The notes under the pieces: model-generated
Told to the model about the DNA's origin: nothing
What the model saw: the letters and a program-made list of their open reading frames with translations, nothing else
The model's database searches: none
From: Saccharophagus degradans 2-40
Lineage (GTDB): Bacteria > Pseudomonadota > Gammaproteobacteria > Pseudomonadales > Cellvibrionaceae
Assembly: GCF_000013665.1 (NCBI RefSeq)
Contig: NC_007912.1
Span: 3,589,501 to 3,653,500, forward strand
Direction of reading: 5' to 3'
DNA: 64,000 nucleotides
Part shown: in pieces, positions 54,049 through 61,893 of the stretch
How positions within the stretch are numbered: position 1 is the first letter of the stretch
Layout of the letters: each line of letters starts with the position of its first letter
Translations under genes and position numbers: made by a program

Positions 54049-54549
54049 ATGAGTAACACTTACCCAAGATCGTTTTCACATATAGGCATATCGGTGCCCA
54101 ACCTTGAACAAGCCGTGCAGTTTTACACCGAAGTGATGGGTTGGTACCTAATCATGCAGCCCATAGACATCACAGAGGACACGAGTGCCATTGGCGAAAT
54201 GTGTACTGATGTATTCGGCGAAGGCTGGGGAAGTTTCAAAATTGCGCACCTATCTACAGGGGACCGCATTGGCGTGGAACTTTTTCAGTTCCCAAATCAA
54301 ACCAACCCCGAAAACAATTTTGAATATTGGAAAACCGGAATCTTTCACTTTTGCGTGCAAGACCCAAATGTAGAAGAGCTTGCAGAGCGTATTGTGGCGG
54401 CAGGGGGCAAAAAACGCATGGCCAAGCCGCGCTACTATTACCCAGGCAAAAAGCCTTACCGCATGATTTATATGGAAGACCCTTTCGGCAACATTTTAGA
54501 AATATATAGCCATAGCTACGAGTTGATATACAGCGAAGGGGCGTACTAG
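54049..54549 (+). CDS. VOC/glyoxalase-superfamily protein
   Basis: A 166-residue metal-dependent VOC protein. Metal ligands fit the family: His in FSHIGISV, a Glu in VELFQFP, His in FHFCVQD and Glu in FGNILEIYSHS. The segment PNLEQAVQFYTEVMGW is the usual first strand-helix unit. VOC enzymes include glyoxalase I, fosfomycin resistance proteins and extradiol dioxygenases, so the reaction is open. I chose the start at 54049 with CAGGAG upstream rather than a longer frame starting in the operator. The divergent LysR regulator likely controls it. Confidence 0.85.
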   Translation: MSNTYPRSFSHIGISVPNLEQAVQFYTEVMGWYLIMQPIDITEDTSAIGEMCTDVFGEGWGSFKIAHLSTGDRIGVELFQFPNQTNPENNFEYWKTGIFHFCVQDPNVEELAERIVAAGGKKRMAKPRYYYPGKKPYRMIYMEDPFGNILEIYSHSYELIYSEGAY

Positions 54550-54660
54550 TTAGCAAGGTCTAGCGCGAAATGCGCCATGTAAAGTAGTTCACTACCCAGC
54601 CGGCAATTGCACATAGCCCCCCCTATTAACAACCCAACGCTAAAAATCTACAGGCATAAA

Positions 54661-54690
54661 AAAAGCGAGCCCATTACTGAGCTCGCTTTT
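54661..54690. terminator. Bidirectional rho-independent terminator
   Basis: A perfect 10-bp stem, AAAAGCGAGC / GCTCGCTTTT, with loop CCATTACTGA, has T-runs on both sides. It separates the convergent VOC and PEP-CTERM genes. Confidence 0.9.
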
Positions 54691-54712
54691 TAACGATCAA
54701 TATGAAATTCTA

Positions 54713-55423
54713 TTATTTAGCAGATAACTTACGACGGCTTAAGCCTAAACCAATCAAGCCCAAGCCAAATAGCATAATAGTGCTTGGCTCTGGAACAGAG
54801 AAGTTAAGGTTATCGATGGCGCCAGAACCTTTAAGGCCTATTTGCATTGAGTACACACCCGCCACATTAAAGTACAAACGATCCCAAGTATTATCACCAC
54901 CGGTGTGAGGGGTAAAGAAATTACCCGCCTGGATCTCGTCGCCATTAATATCGAACAAGTGAATAGCATTGTTTGCTGTGTAGCCATTTTCGGCATCTTC
55001 GATATCGAAGAAATCTAAGCTATTTAGAGTAACACCAGTACTAAAATTAATTTCGAAGTAACCGGCAGGCTGTGAACCCTCATCATCGGGGTTAGCACAG
55101 GTAGAGCCATCACAAGTGCTTGGGTGCTCATGGATGATTAAAACATTGCCTGGGTTAGCAGTACCAAGGCTTGGGTTTACCACATTATAAAATGGTGCTT
55201 CCAGGTCTGGGTCGCGGCTGTTTTGGTTGGTGGTATCGAATGCAACAGCAAGATTAGACACATTGCGGTCTACGTTCACACCATTAAAAGTAACGCCGTA
55301 CGCAGCATACTCGTTATCGACAATTGTGCCCTCTGCTACATCGTTAAAATCTATAACAGTTGCAAACGCAGAAGGTGCCACACATAGCGCAATAGCGCCT
55401 AACACTGATGTAAATTTCTTCAT
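54713..55423 (-). CDS. PEP-CTERM exported protein
   Basis: A 236-residue secreted protein with a signal peptide (about 1-24, ending in SAFAT) and a C-terminal PEP-CTERM sorting tail: VPEPST at the tail start, a hydrophobic span and RRK. The tail is cleaved by exosortase in EPS-producing bacteria. The middle has beta strands and short Asp-rich loops (DFNDVAEGT, IFDINGD-type) but no recognised domain. I chose the ATG at 55423 since the AAGGA site lies at correct spacing from it and is too close to an ATG at 55432. It follows a terminator shared with the VOC gene. Confidence 0.85.
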   Translation of the reverse strand: MKKFTSVLGAIALCVAPSAFATVIDFNDVAEGTIVDNEYAAYGVTFNGVNVDRNVSNLAVAFDTTNQNSRDPDLEAPFYNVVNPSLGTANPGNVLIIHEHPSTCDGSTCANPDDEGSQPAGYFEINFSTGVTLNSLDFFDIEDAENGYTANNAIHLFDINGDEIQAGNFFTPHTGGDNTWDRLYFNVAGVYSMQIGLKGSGAIDNLNFSVPEPSTIMLFGLGLIGLGLSRRKLSAK

Positions 55424-55778
55424 TGACTTCATTCCTTATGTTTCTCGTGGCAGAAACTAAAATAGTTGTAATTACAGGTTCCCCCTATCAAAGCAAAAGC
55501 CATACCAAAACATAAAAACCAGTAAAGTAAGGCCCTTAATAGTAAGTGAGCACACACACCAAAGAGCGCCCGTTAATTTTTTCGACACCCTTAGCTCCAA
55601 AAACCGTATTTACCACCCCACCGCACATATCAGGCCTTCCAACGCATTTAGCCACGCTCTCGCTGTAATTTTTGAGACATTAGGCTAAAGCGCTGTTTCT
55701 GGCGCCAACTAAATAACAATAAAATTTGCCTAGCTCGACTTTTCGCGCAGGCAGTAACGTCAAGCTACCGGAGCACCA
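55424..55778. promoter_or_regulatory. Divergent region between PEP-CTERM and GH16 genes
   Basis: There is no gene. CTAAAGCGCTGTTT (55685-55698) is a partial palindrome around AGCGCT, the core of many LacI-family operators, about 80 bp before the GH16 start. The remainder is featureless to my reading. Confidence 0.35.
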
Positions 55779-58685
55779 ATGAATAACCATTCCTTCAAGC
55801 CTAAGTGGAGTACATTTTTAACCTGCGCTATTGCCGCTGCTTCGCTTAGTGGCGCAGCCAACGCCACTGAGTATAACGACCCATACTGGGCAAGCCCCAA
55901 TGCTAATACCGATTTTGTAGACCATTTCGACAGCCCAACCCTTAACCGCGAAGCGTGGCTGGTAGAAAAAGATATTTTTGTAAACGGCGAGGATCAGGAT
56001 TACCAAGATGTAGAATTCCCTGCTGCAGATTGGACAATAGGCACAGCACAGCCAGATGAAGACGCATTAGATGGCAAAGCTTTAATTCTTAAAGCGCGCT
56101 ATATGGATGGCGAAATACAAGACTATTACGGCGGTAACGGTAAGCCGCTTTTTATTCGTGCCGGCCGTATCGAATCGCAAATAACCGACGCAACAACCTT
56201 TACCTACGGCAAGTTTGAGGCGCGAATTAAAACGCCTCCTGCACGCAATGCAGAGTTCCCAGCATGGTGGCTACTGGGTAATTACCCCGACGTAGGTTGG
56301 ACCGCCTGCCAAGAATTGGACATTATGGAGTTTACTGGGGCAGAAGCTACAGCCGTACCGCAAACCTATTGGACAGCCCCCTACCCAGTGCACGGTGGCG
56401 TAAGCACACCTTACACTGATTTAGGTATTACCAACCCCCAAACGGAATACGTTACTTACGGCATAATTAAAACACCCGATTCCGTAGAATATTACGTAAA
56501 TGGAATAAAAACCCAAACCTTCTCCCGCGCCAACCAAGGGGATGATCAGCCTTGGCCATATGTAACGCCCATGCGCATGATATTGAACCACGCCATTACT
56601 CACGCGGAATGGCCGGCTGTAGGTAACTATAATGCTGTAAGCACCGACCCGTCTGTGCCAAACCGCACTGGCGCAAGCTGGCAAGATGCCGAAGGTGTAT
56701 GGCAATACGAATACATAGACACCGACGCAATGGCTGCCAATATTGGTCGCGACGGTACAGACTTTGTAGTGGACTACGTTGCTCACTGGCCCCTACCCGC
56801 CAGCGACCCCATGCAAAAATACACCGATGGCAGTAAATACAGTTTCTTCCGCAGCGAAAATAACACTAAGGGCTTTTACAACCTTAGAGGCTGGTTAGCG
56901 CCGGTAGCCGTAACCGCTGACGACTATCTACGCACCGATTGGGCAGACGACGAGCGCGACCACGCCCCAGATAATGCTGCCGATGGCTATGTAGGTTCTA
57001 AATGGGCAACACCTGCCGACGACAACGCGCACTGGGTAGAAGTCGATTACGGTAGCGACAAACAAATTAGTTATTTATGGATAGATTGGTCTTGGAACTT
57101 ACCATCGGTGTACGACATTTTTGGTAAATCGGAAACCACAGGTGCCTGGGAACATATTGTTACATCCACACAAACTAGCGAAGGCTGGGCAGAGCATATA
57201 TTCGATGTAAATAAACCTTACCGCTACATTAAGCTTGTTACTCGGGGGCGAATTAATAAAGCAGAACCCATTTGGTTGCTGGAATTAAAAGCGTTTGAAG
57301 ATGTAGAAAACATGTACCCCAAACCCGTCATTGCAGGTATAGATCGCAGCGAGAATATTTTAAGTAATGGCACATTCGATACCGATTTAAGCAATTGGGG
57401 CACAGAAGCCTACGACGGCTCTGACCCAACATACACCTCGGTAAATGGCGAAGCCGTTATTAGCCTTACTAACGATGGCGCCAATGCCGGCTCGGTGCAA
57501 ATGCATACGTCTAATTTTGGTTTGCAAAAAGACTATCGCTACACCGTAAGCTTCGATGCAAAAGCAGTTGCTGCGCGTAATATTCAGATGCGATTATCTA
57601 AAAACGATTTAAACCCTAACGCAGAAGGCACCTACTTACTTGAAACTATCGCACTGAGCGAAGCCATGACCAATTACAGCTTCACCGTGGATTTTACAGC
57701 CATGGATGAAAGTGGTCGCCTCGCATTTTTATTTGGCGAAATGGGGACAGATACCGTAACCATAGATAACGTAGTAATAAGTGAAGGCGAATTTATTGGT
57801 AGCGGAGAGACACTGGTACCAGTTATAGGCCCAAGTAATTTAATAAGCTACAGCACAGGCTGGGAAACAGACTGGTGGGGCGTAGTTGGCCGTATAGCCG
57901 ATGGCGATGCAGGATCGAAAGCCAGCGGTAACGATGGCGAAGCCGAAGGCATGGATTTAGATATTACCGTTAAAATTGAAGAAAGCTTTGAAGTGCGCGA
58001 AGTGTGGATTTCTGGTGACAATTCGCCAGACCGTAGCCTTGATCAATTTAAAGTGGAATATGGCGATGGCACAACCCTTATTGACTGGACACCAAGCACC
58101 ACCGACGGTACCTACGAAATATTTAATACCTTCGCTAATACTCCCGACGTTGGCGAGCGCGATTTTAAATTCTATTTCCGCCCACCGTCAGGCCAGCTTG
58201 TTGAAGTAGGTAATGTGCAATTAATGGCCGTAGATTTAATGCCCCACCGAATATCGAGCGTTGCCCTCGATGAAGGCGCAGTAATTAGCCCAGCAGAAAC
58301 ATTGCGGTATAGCAATACCAATACCGACGACGCCACCTACACCTTTAGCGCACCCGAAGGCAGAACAGTAAACAATGTGATTATTGATGGCGAGTCTAAA
58401 GGCGCTATTACCGAATTCACTTTTACCGACATTTCTGCAAGCCACGTAATTGCTGTGGGCTTATCACCTGCTGTTGTTGAAGACGAAGAAGAGGAAACCG
58501 AAGAACCCGAAACAGAAGAGCCAGAAACCGAGCAGCCAGAAACAGAAGAACCTGAAACTGAACAGCCAGAAGAGAACAACGGCGGCGGCAATAAAAAGTC
58601 GGGTGGCGGCAGCTTAGGTTGGTTCGCACTATTAACCTTGCTAGGGCTAAGGATAAGGAAAAGACAGCTAACAGCTAACAGCTAA
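55779..58685 (+). CDS. GH16 endoglucanase with F5/8-type and CBM4-like modules and GlyGly-CTERM tail
   Basis: A 968-residue secreted glycoside hydrolase. Signal peptide 1-29; GH16 domain about 35-360 with the catalytic ELDIMEF motif (Glu179 nucleophile, Glu184 acid/base), which has the bulge form seen in laminarinases and agarases. A discoidin/F5-8 (CBM32-like) domain follows (about 375-515, DYLRTDWADD to LLELKAFE). A CBM4/9-like domain comes next (about 530-690, NILSNGTFDTDLSNWG), then another sandwich. The tail is a run of EPET/EQPET units and GGGSLGWFALLTLLGL-RIRKR, a GlyGly-CTERM signal for surface release by rhombosortase. The stop codon lies inside a CAGCTAA repeat. Substrate (laminarin, mixed glucan or agar) is undecided. 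Confidence 0.88.
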   Translation: MNNHSFKPKWSTFLTCAIAAASLSGAANATEYNDPYWASPNANTDFVDHFDSPTLNREAWLVEKDIFVNGEDQDYQDVEFPAADWTIGTAQPDEDALDGKALILKARYMDGEIQDYYGGNGKPLFIRAGRIESQITDATTFTYGKFEARIKTPPARNAEFPAWWLLGNYPDVGWTACQELDIMEFTGAEATAVPQTYWTAPYPVHGGVSTPYTDLGITNPQTEYVTYGIIKTPDSVEYYVNGIKTQTFSRANQGDDQPWPYVTPMRMILNHAITHAEWPAVGNYNAVSTDPSVPNRTGASWQDAEGVWQYEYIDTDAMAANIGRDGTDFVVDYVAHWPLPASDPMQKYTDGSKYSFFRSENNTKGFYNLRGWLAPVAVTADDYLRTDWADDERDHAPDNAADGYVGSKWATPADDNAHWVEVDYGSDKQISYLWIDWSWNLPSVYDIFGKSETTGAWEHIVTSTQTSEGWAEHIFDVNKPYRYIKLVTRGRINKAEPIWLLELKAFEDVENMYPKPVIAGIDRSENILSNGTFDTDLSNWGTEAYDGSDPTYTSVNGEAVISLTNDGANAGSVQMHTSNFGLQKDYRYTVSFDAKAVAARNIQMRLSKNDLNPNAEGTYLLETIALSEAMTNYSFTVDFTAMDESGRLAFLFGEMGTDTVTIDNVVISEGEFIGSGETLVPVIGPSNLISYSTGWETDWWGVVGRIADGDAGSKASGNDGEAEGMDLDITVKIEESFEVREVWISGDNSPDRSLDQFKVEYGDGTTLIDWTPSTTDGTYEIFNTFANTPDVGERDFKFYFRPPSGQLVEVGNVQLMAVDLMPHRISSVALDEGAVISPAETLRYSNTNTDDATYTFSAPEGRTVNNVIIDGESKGAITEFTFTDISASHVIAVGLSPAVVEDEEEETEEPETEEPETEQPETEEPETEQPEENNGGGNKKSGGGSLGWFALLTLLGLRIRKRQLTANS

Positions 58686-58709
58686 CAGCTAACAGCTAAC
58701 AGCTAACAG
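58665..58709. repeat. CAGCTAA heptad repeat across the GH16 stop codon
   Basis: CAGCTAA occurs six times in a row from 58665, then CAG. The third unit supplies the GH16 stop (TAA at 58683-58685) and the first units encode the last residues (QLTANS). TAA is present in all three frames. Confidence 0.95.
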
Positions 58710-58715
58710 AAAAGC

Positions 58716-58749
58716 AAAAGGGCTTGGCGGTTTACCGTCAAGCCCTTTT
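58716..58749. terminator. Bidirectional terminator
   Basis: A near-perfect 15-bp stem, AAAAGGGCTTG-G-CGG / CCG-T-CAAGCCCTTTT (one mismatch), with loop TTTA, ends in a T-run. It lies between the GH16 gene and the convergent binding-protein gene, right after the CAGCTAA repeat. Confidence 0.9.
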
Positions 58750-58775
58750 TTTGGCGATAACAGTTATTTAACTTG

Positions 58776-59657
58776 CTATAAATCTTCTAGGTTAAGCCAA
58801 AGGGATTTATCGTCGAAAGGTGTAAGCGGGCTCATATTGGGGTTACTTAACCTAAATATTTTACGCTCTTGTAGGTTAGCCCTATCTAACGCGTCTTTAA
58901 TAACAGGGTTGGCAAAAAATATGTCGTCGTAGCTGCCATCGGCAATTGCATTACGCATACCTTGCTCAATAACTTTAGCTAATTGGTGGTTATCTTTAGA
59001 CACAAAAAAATACATTGCAAAGGGGTAAACCAATAAAATTCGCTTTTCAATTGTTAGGTTTAAATCTGGTCGGCTGGTTACTTCACTCCAAGGCTCGTGC
59101 ACAGCCCTAGGGAATGCATCAAAGCGACCGCCATCTAACATGTGAAACAAGCTTTCGTATTTTAATGGTGCAACCACATTTAAGTTTGCGGCCTTCAATA
59201 CAACCGTATCGCCCCACTCGCGGCCTTGCCCCAAGGGAATTTGACGCAAGTCTTCTAAGGTTTGCACTCTATCAAATCTCGACTGATCCCCCTGGCGAAT
59301 AATAAATATTCGGTGGCCTAACAAGCCCTTGAATAGAGGTATGCGAATAGGTAATAACTGCTCTTCGTACTCTTTTTGCGTACCGGCCCACATAACGGTA
59401 ATGCTACCGGTTTTAACACTTTCAACAAGACGGGTTTCGGTAAGGCTTTCGTTGCGCACATTGTGAGTAAACTCACCGCCGCGACCGCTTTTTTCTATAG
59501 CTAACTTTAATATATTGCCAATAAGCACTTCTTTGGCATCATCCGTAACTGCGTAGGTAAGCTGTGTTTGTGCTTGCGCACTCACAGCCCCCCAAACACA
59601 TGCACACCCGGCAATGGCCATATTTACAATTATTCGTCTAATTTCTGATCTGATCAC
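58776..59657 (-). CDS. Orphan periplasmic solute-binding-like protein, second copy
   Basis: A 293-residue exported protein, a paralogue of the one at 13217-14170. Conserved blocks are MWAGTQKEYEEQLLPIRIPLFKGLLGHRIF, GQGREWGDT, RAVHEPWSEV, LLVYPFAMYFFVS and SNPNMSPLTPFDD at the C-terminus. A signal peptide (about 1-29) ends in AQAQT. As with the first copy, no permease or ATPase is beside it. The start is GTG at 59657 with GAGG upstream. A LacI-like operator candidate lies just before the start. A sensory role for breakdown products is possible but unproven. Confidence 0.78.
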   Translation of the reverse strand: MIRSEIRRIIVNMAIAGCACVWGAVSAQAQTQLTYAVTDDAKEVLIGNILKLAIEKSGRGGEFTHNVRNESLTETRLVESVKTGSITVMWAGTQKEYEEQLLPIRIPLFKGLLGHRIFIIRQGDQSRFDRVQTLEDLRQIPLGQGREWGDTVVLKAANLNVVAPLKYESLFHMLDGGRFDAFPRAVHEPWSEVTSRPDLNLTIEKRILLVYPFAMYFFVSKDNHQLAKVIEQGMRNAIADGSYDDIFFANPVIKDALDRANLQERKIFRLSNPNMSPLTPFDDKSLWLNLEDL

Positions 59658-59685
59658 TTATATGGCCTCGCAACCTTCACAAAAT

Positions 59686-59701
59686 AGGGTAAGCGCTCCC
59701 T
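59686..59701. promoter_or_regulatory. Candidate LacI-family operator
   Basis: AGGGTAAGCGCTCCCT is centred on AGCGCT and half-matches both GGTAAGCGCTTACC and GGGAGCGCTCCC type operators. It lies 29 bp before the binding-protein start. Confidence 0.3.
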
Positions 59702-59820
59702 ATTAATCGTTAATTATAACTATTAGTTTAGCTGGAATTTTTTGGTCGACCAGTTTTATATGGCGATTAAAAGAGGTTTTTAATGCCAGCCCTTAGGCAG
59801 GCGCGGGGAACAGTGGCTAA

Positions 59821-60357
59821 CTACTCTGCCACGGGCTTTTTAGCTAACTTGCGCTGCAATGTGCGCCTATGCATTTTAAGCTGGCGCGCGGTAGCCGATA
59901 TATTGCCATTATTTTCGGCAAGCGCCTGCTGAATATGCTCCCATTCCAAGCGGCGCAGCGACATGTTTTCTATATCTTCGCCTTTATCTATGGGCGCTGG
60001 AGCGCTTTCTGCACTCCCCTCAAACGCCAGTAATATTTGATCTATTGTGGCAGGCTTCGCTAAGTAGTTTGTCGCCCCAAGCTTAATAGCTTGCACGGCC
60101 GTCGCAATGCTGGCGTAGCCGGTAAGTACCACTATTTTAATGGTGGGGTTTGCCGCTAGCAGCTGTTGAATAAACGGTAGGGATAAGCCCTCTTCTAGCT
60201 TTAAATCCAACAGCGCCATAGTAAATTCTTGTAACTCCACGTCGACCGCATTTACTGCCGGAAAATACGCTACGTTAAACCCGCGCGCGGTGAGAGCACG
60301 TGTAGTTACCATCGCCAGCGCTGCGTCGTCTTCTATATAGAGTAACTTTTGGATCAT
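59821..60357 (-). CDS. regA: Redox response regulator RegA/ActR
   Basis: A 178-residue response regulator of the RegA/PrrA/ActR family. The receiver has acidic Asp10-Asp11 and the phospho-acceptor Asp51 (ALLDLKLEEG), then LTGYAS and Lys101 in LAKPA. The output is a Fis-type helix-turn-helix (NGNISATARQLKMHRRTLQRKL), the almost invariant DNA-binding end of this family. I chose the ATG at 60357, which has GAGGAG upstream and shares ATGA with the stop of regB, so the pair is co-translated. RegA regulators control respiration, redox and energy genes. Confidence 0.95.
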   Translation of the reverse strand: MIQKLLYIEDDAALAMVTTRALTARGFNVAYFPAVNAVDVELQEFTMALLDLKLEEGLSLPFIQQLLAANPTIKIVVLTGYASIATAVQAIKLGATNYLAKPATIDQILLAFEGSAESAPAPIDKGEDIENMSLRRLEWEHIQQALAENNGNISATARQLKMHRRTLQRKLAKKPVAE

Positions 60358-61664
60358 GCTCGCTCCTCGCCTGCAGGCTTGGCCCATGTTACCGGCAGTT
60401 TAATACTTACCTGAGTAACCTGCGGCTTGCGCTTAACCTGTACCTTTCCACCCAGTTTTTCAACCGTGGAGTTAGACAAAAAAATACCAATGCCCATGCC
60501 GCTTTCTTTCTGCGATATTACCGGCTTACCCCATTGTTCCTCTATATCGCTAGGTAGACCATTGCCATCGTCTTCAATATCAATTGTCAAAATCTTACTT
60601 TTAGCATCTACTTCTAAGCACACCTTCACTTGCCTAACCGCGGCTTGAATTGCATTATCAACTAAATTAATTACCGCGTGGCGAAACAACACACTTTGCT
60701 CTATAAAAAATTCACTAAAGTGCTGTTCATTACTAAACACTATGGCAGGCATAATACGAGGGTTTGCTAATAAATAATGCTCTCTAAGCTCATCACTGAA
60801 TTCAGCAATATTTTCGAGACTGCCACCATCCTGCTGTTGCTGCGATAACAAGCTAAGCTTACTCAACGTTTTTTTACAGCGCTCTATTTGCCCCAGCATT
60901 AATTCTACATTTTCGTTCTGGCTACTCGCATCCCATTTGGCGGCGCCCTGTTTATAACTGTGTTGCATTTCCCCAAGCACTACCGCCATGGTAGAAAGCG
61001 GCGTACCCAGCGCATGCACGGTAGACGCAGCCAAAGTACCAATACCCACCAACTGTTCGTTTTTTAATGTTTCTTCTCGCACCTTCGAAAGCTCAATTTG
61101 CCTATCGCGCAACGCCGTAGCTAAGCGCGAAACAAAAAAACAAATAAGTACAGCACTGCCAACAAAATTCACCCACATGCCAAGTAAATGAAGCTGAAAA
61201 TCTGAAGACATATGATGAACATGCTCACGCACATCGGTAAACATAATAAACGTGTAGGCAAGCATACAGCCCGCGCTAAACAACCAGCCAATTATCGAGT
61301 TGAAAATGGCCGCACTTATAGCTACGAGCACCAATAAATAGTAAATAAACGGGTTAGTGGCGCCGCCAGTAAAATAAATAAGCACCAGCAAAAATACGGC
61401 ATCAAACACAAGCTGACGCAATAAGTTAGCATCGGTAACGCTAGCCCCTTTTCGGTAACGCGCCACCCAGTAGCCACAAAAGCCAAACCCCACCAAGGGC
61501 AGTAAGTATGCTGCAGTGTGTATTCTCACATCCACTAAAAAAGTAAACGACAATAACGCCACTACTACCGCGCACAGCAGGGCAGCACGTAACACCAATA
61601 ACCGCTTTAAAATTAAACGGCGGTTACCGCTTAGGGTTTGATTAAAGGTTAGATTCGTTTGCAT
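60354..61664 (-). CDS. regB: Redox sensor histidine kinase RegB
   Basis: A 436-residue membrane histidine kinase of the RegB/PrrB type. Six hydrophobic segments fill residues 20-185. The quinone-binding loop GGATNPF lies at 100-106, the H-box AASTVHALGTPLSTM carries His217, and the redox cysteine of the family is Cys263 (ERCKKTL). The ATP-binding part has the N-box VDNAIQAA and GMGIGIFLS. Together these residues make it competent to sense quinone redox state. I chose the start at 61664 with AAGGTG upstream. The stop overlaps regA by 4 nt. Confidence 0.95.
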   Translation of the reverse strand: MQTNLTFNQTLSGNRRLILKRLLVLRAALLCAVVVALLSFTFLVDVRIHTAAYLLPLVGFGFCGYWVARYRKGASVTDANLLRQLVFDAVFLLVLIYFTGGATNPFIYYLLVLVAISAAIFNSIIGWLFSAGCMLAYTFIMFTDVREHVHHMSSDFQLHLLGMWVNFVGSAVLICFFVSRLATALRDRQIELSKVREETLKNEQLVGIGTLAASTVHALGTPLSTMAVVLGEMQHSYKQGAAKWDASSQNENVELMLGQIERCKKTLSKLSLLSQQQQDGGSLENIAEFSDELREHYLLANPRIMPAIVFSNEQHFSEFFIEQSVLFRHAVINLVDNAIQAAVRQVKVCLEVDAKSKILTIDIEDDGNGLPSDIEEQWGKPVISQKESGMGIGIFLSNSTVEKLGGKVQVKRKPQVTQVSIKLPVTWAKPAGEERA

Positions 61665-61717
61665 AGGCTCGCACCTTACCACTGTGGTTAAAAAACTGGA
61701 ATCAGAAGCCTACCTGT

Positions 61718-61732
61718 GCGACATATTGTCGC
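61718..61732. promoter_or_regulatory. RegA-type binding site 1
   Basis: GCGACATATTGTCGC is a perfect palindrome matching the RegA/PrrA/RoxR consensus GCGNC-N5-GNCGC. It lies 54 bp before the regB start. Confidence 0.7.
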
Positions 61733-61788
61733 AACCAGCTTCTCACTCCTGTCCACACCCGCTCCCCCCCTAGCTCATTAAGCAGCCT

Positions 61789-61803
61789 GCGACATTATGT
61801 CAC
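61789..61803. promoter_or_regulatory. RegA-type binding site 2
   Basis: GCGACATTATGTCAC matches the same consensus except for one base (GTCAC for GTCGC). It lies about 90 bp before the receptor start and about 65 bp ahead of a TATAAT at 61870-61875. Confidence 0.55.
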
Positions 61804-61893
61804 TTTGCAGTGCGGTACTATTTAACTAGCATGCAGCCATCGCAAAGTAGTACAGCCCCTCGCTGTCGCTATAATTTTCGCAAAGGAACCTAA

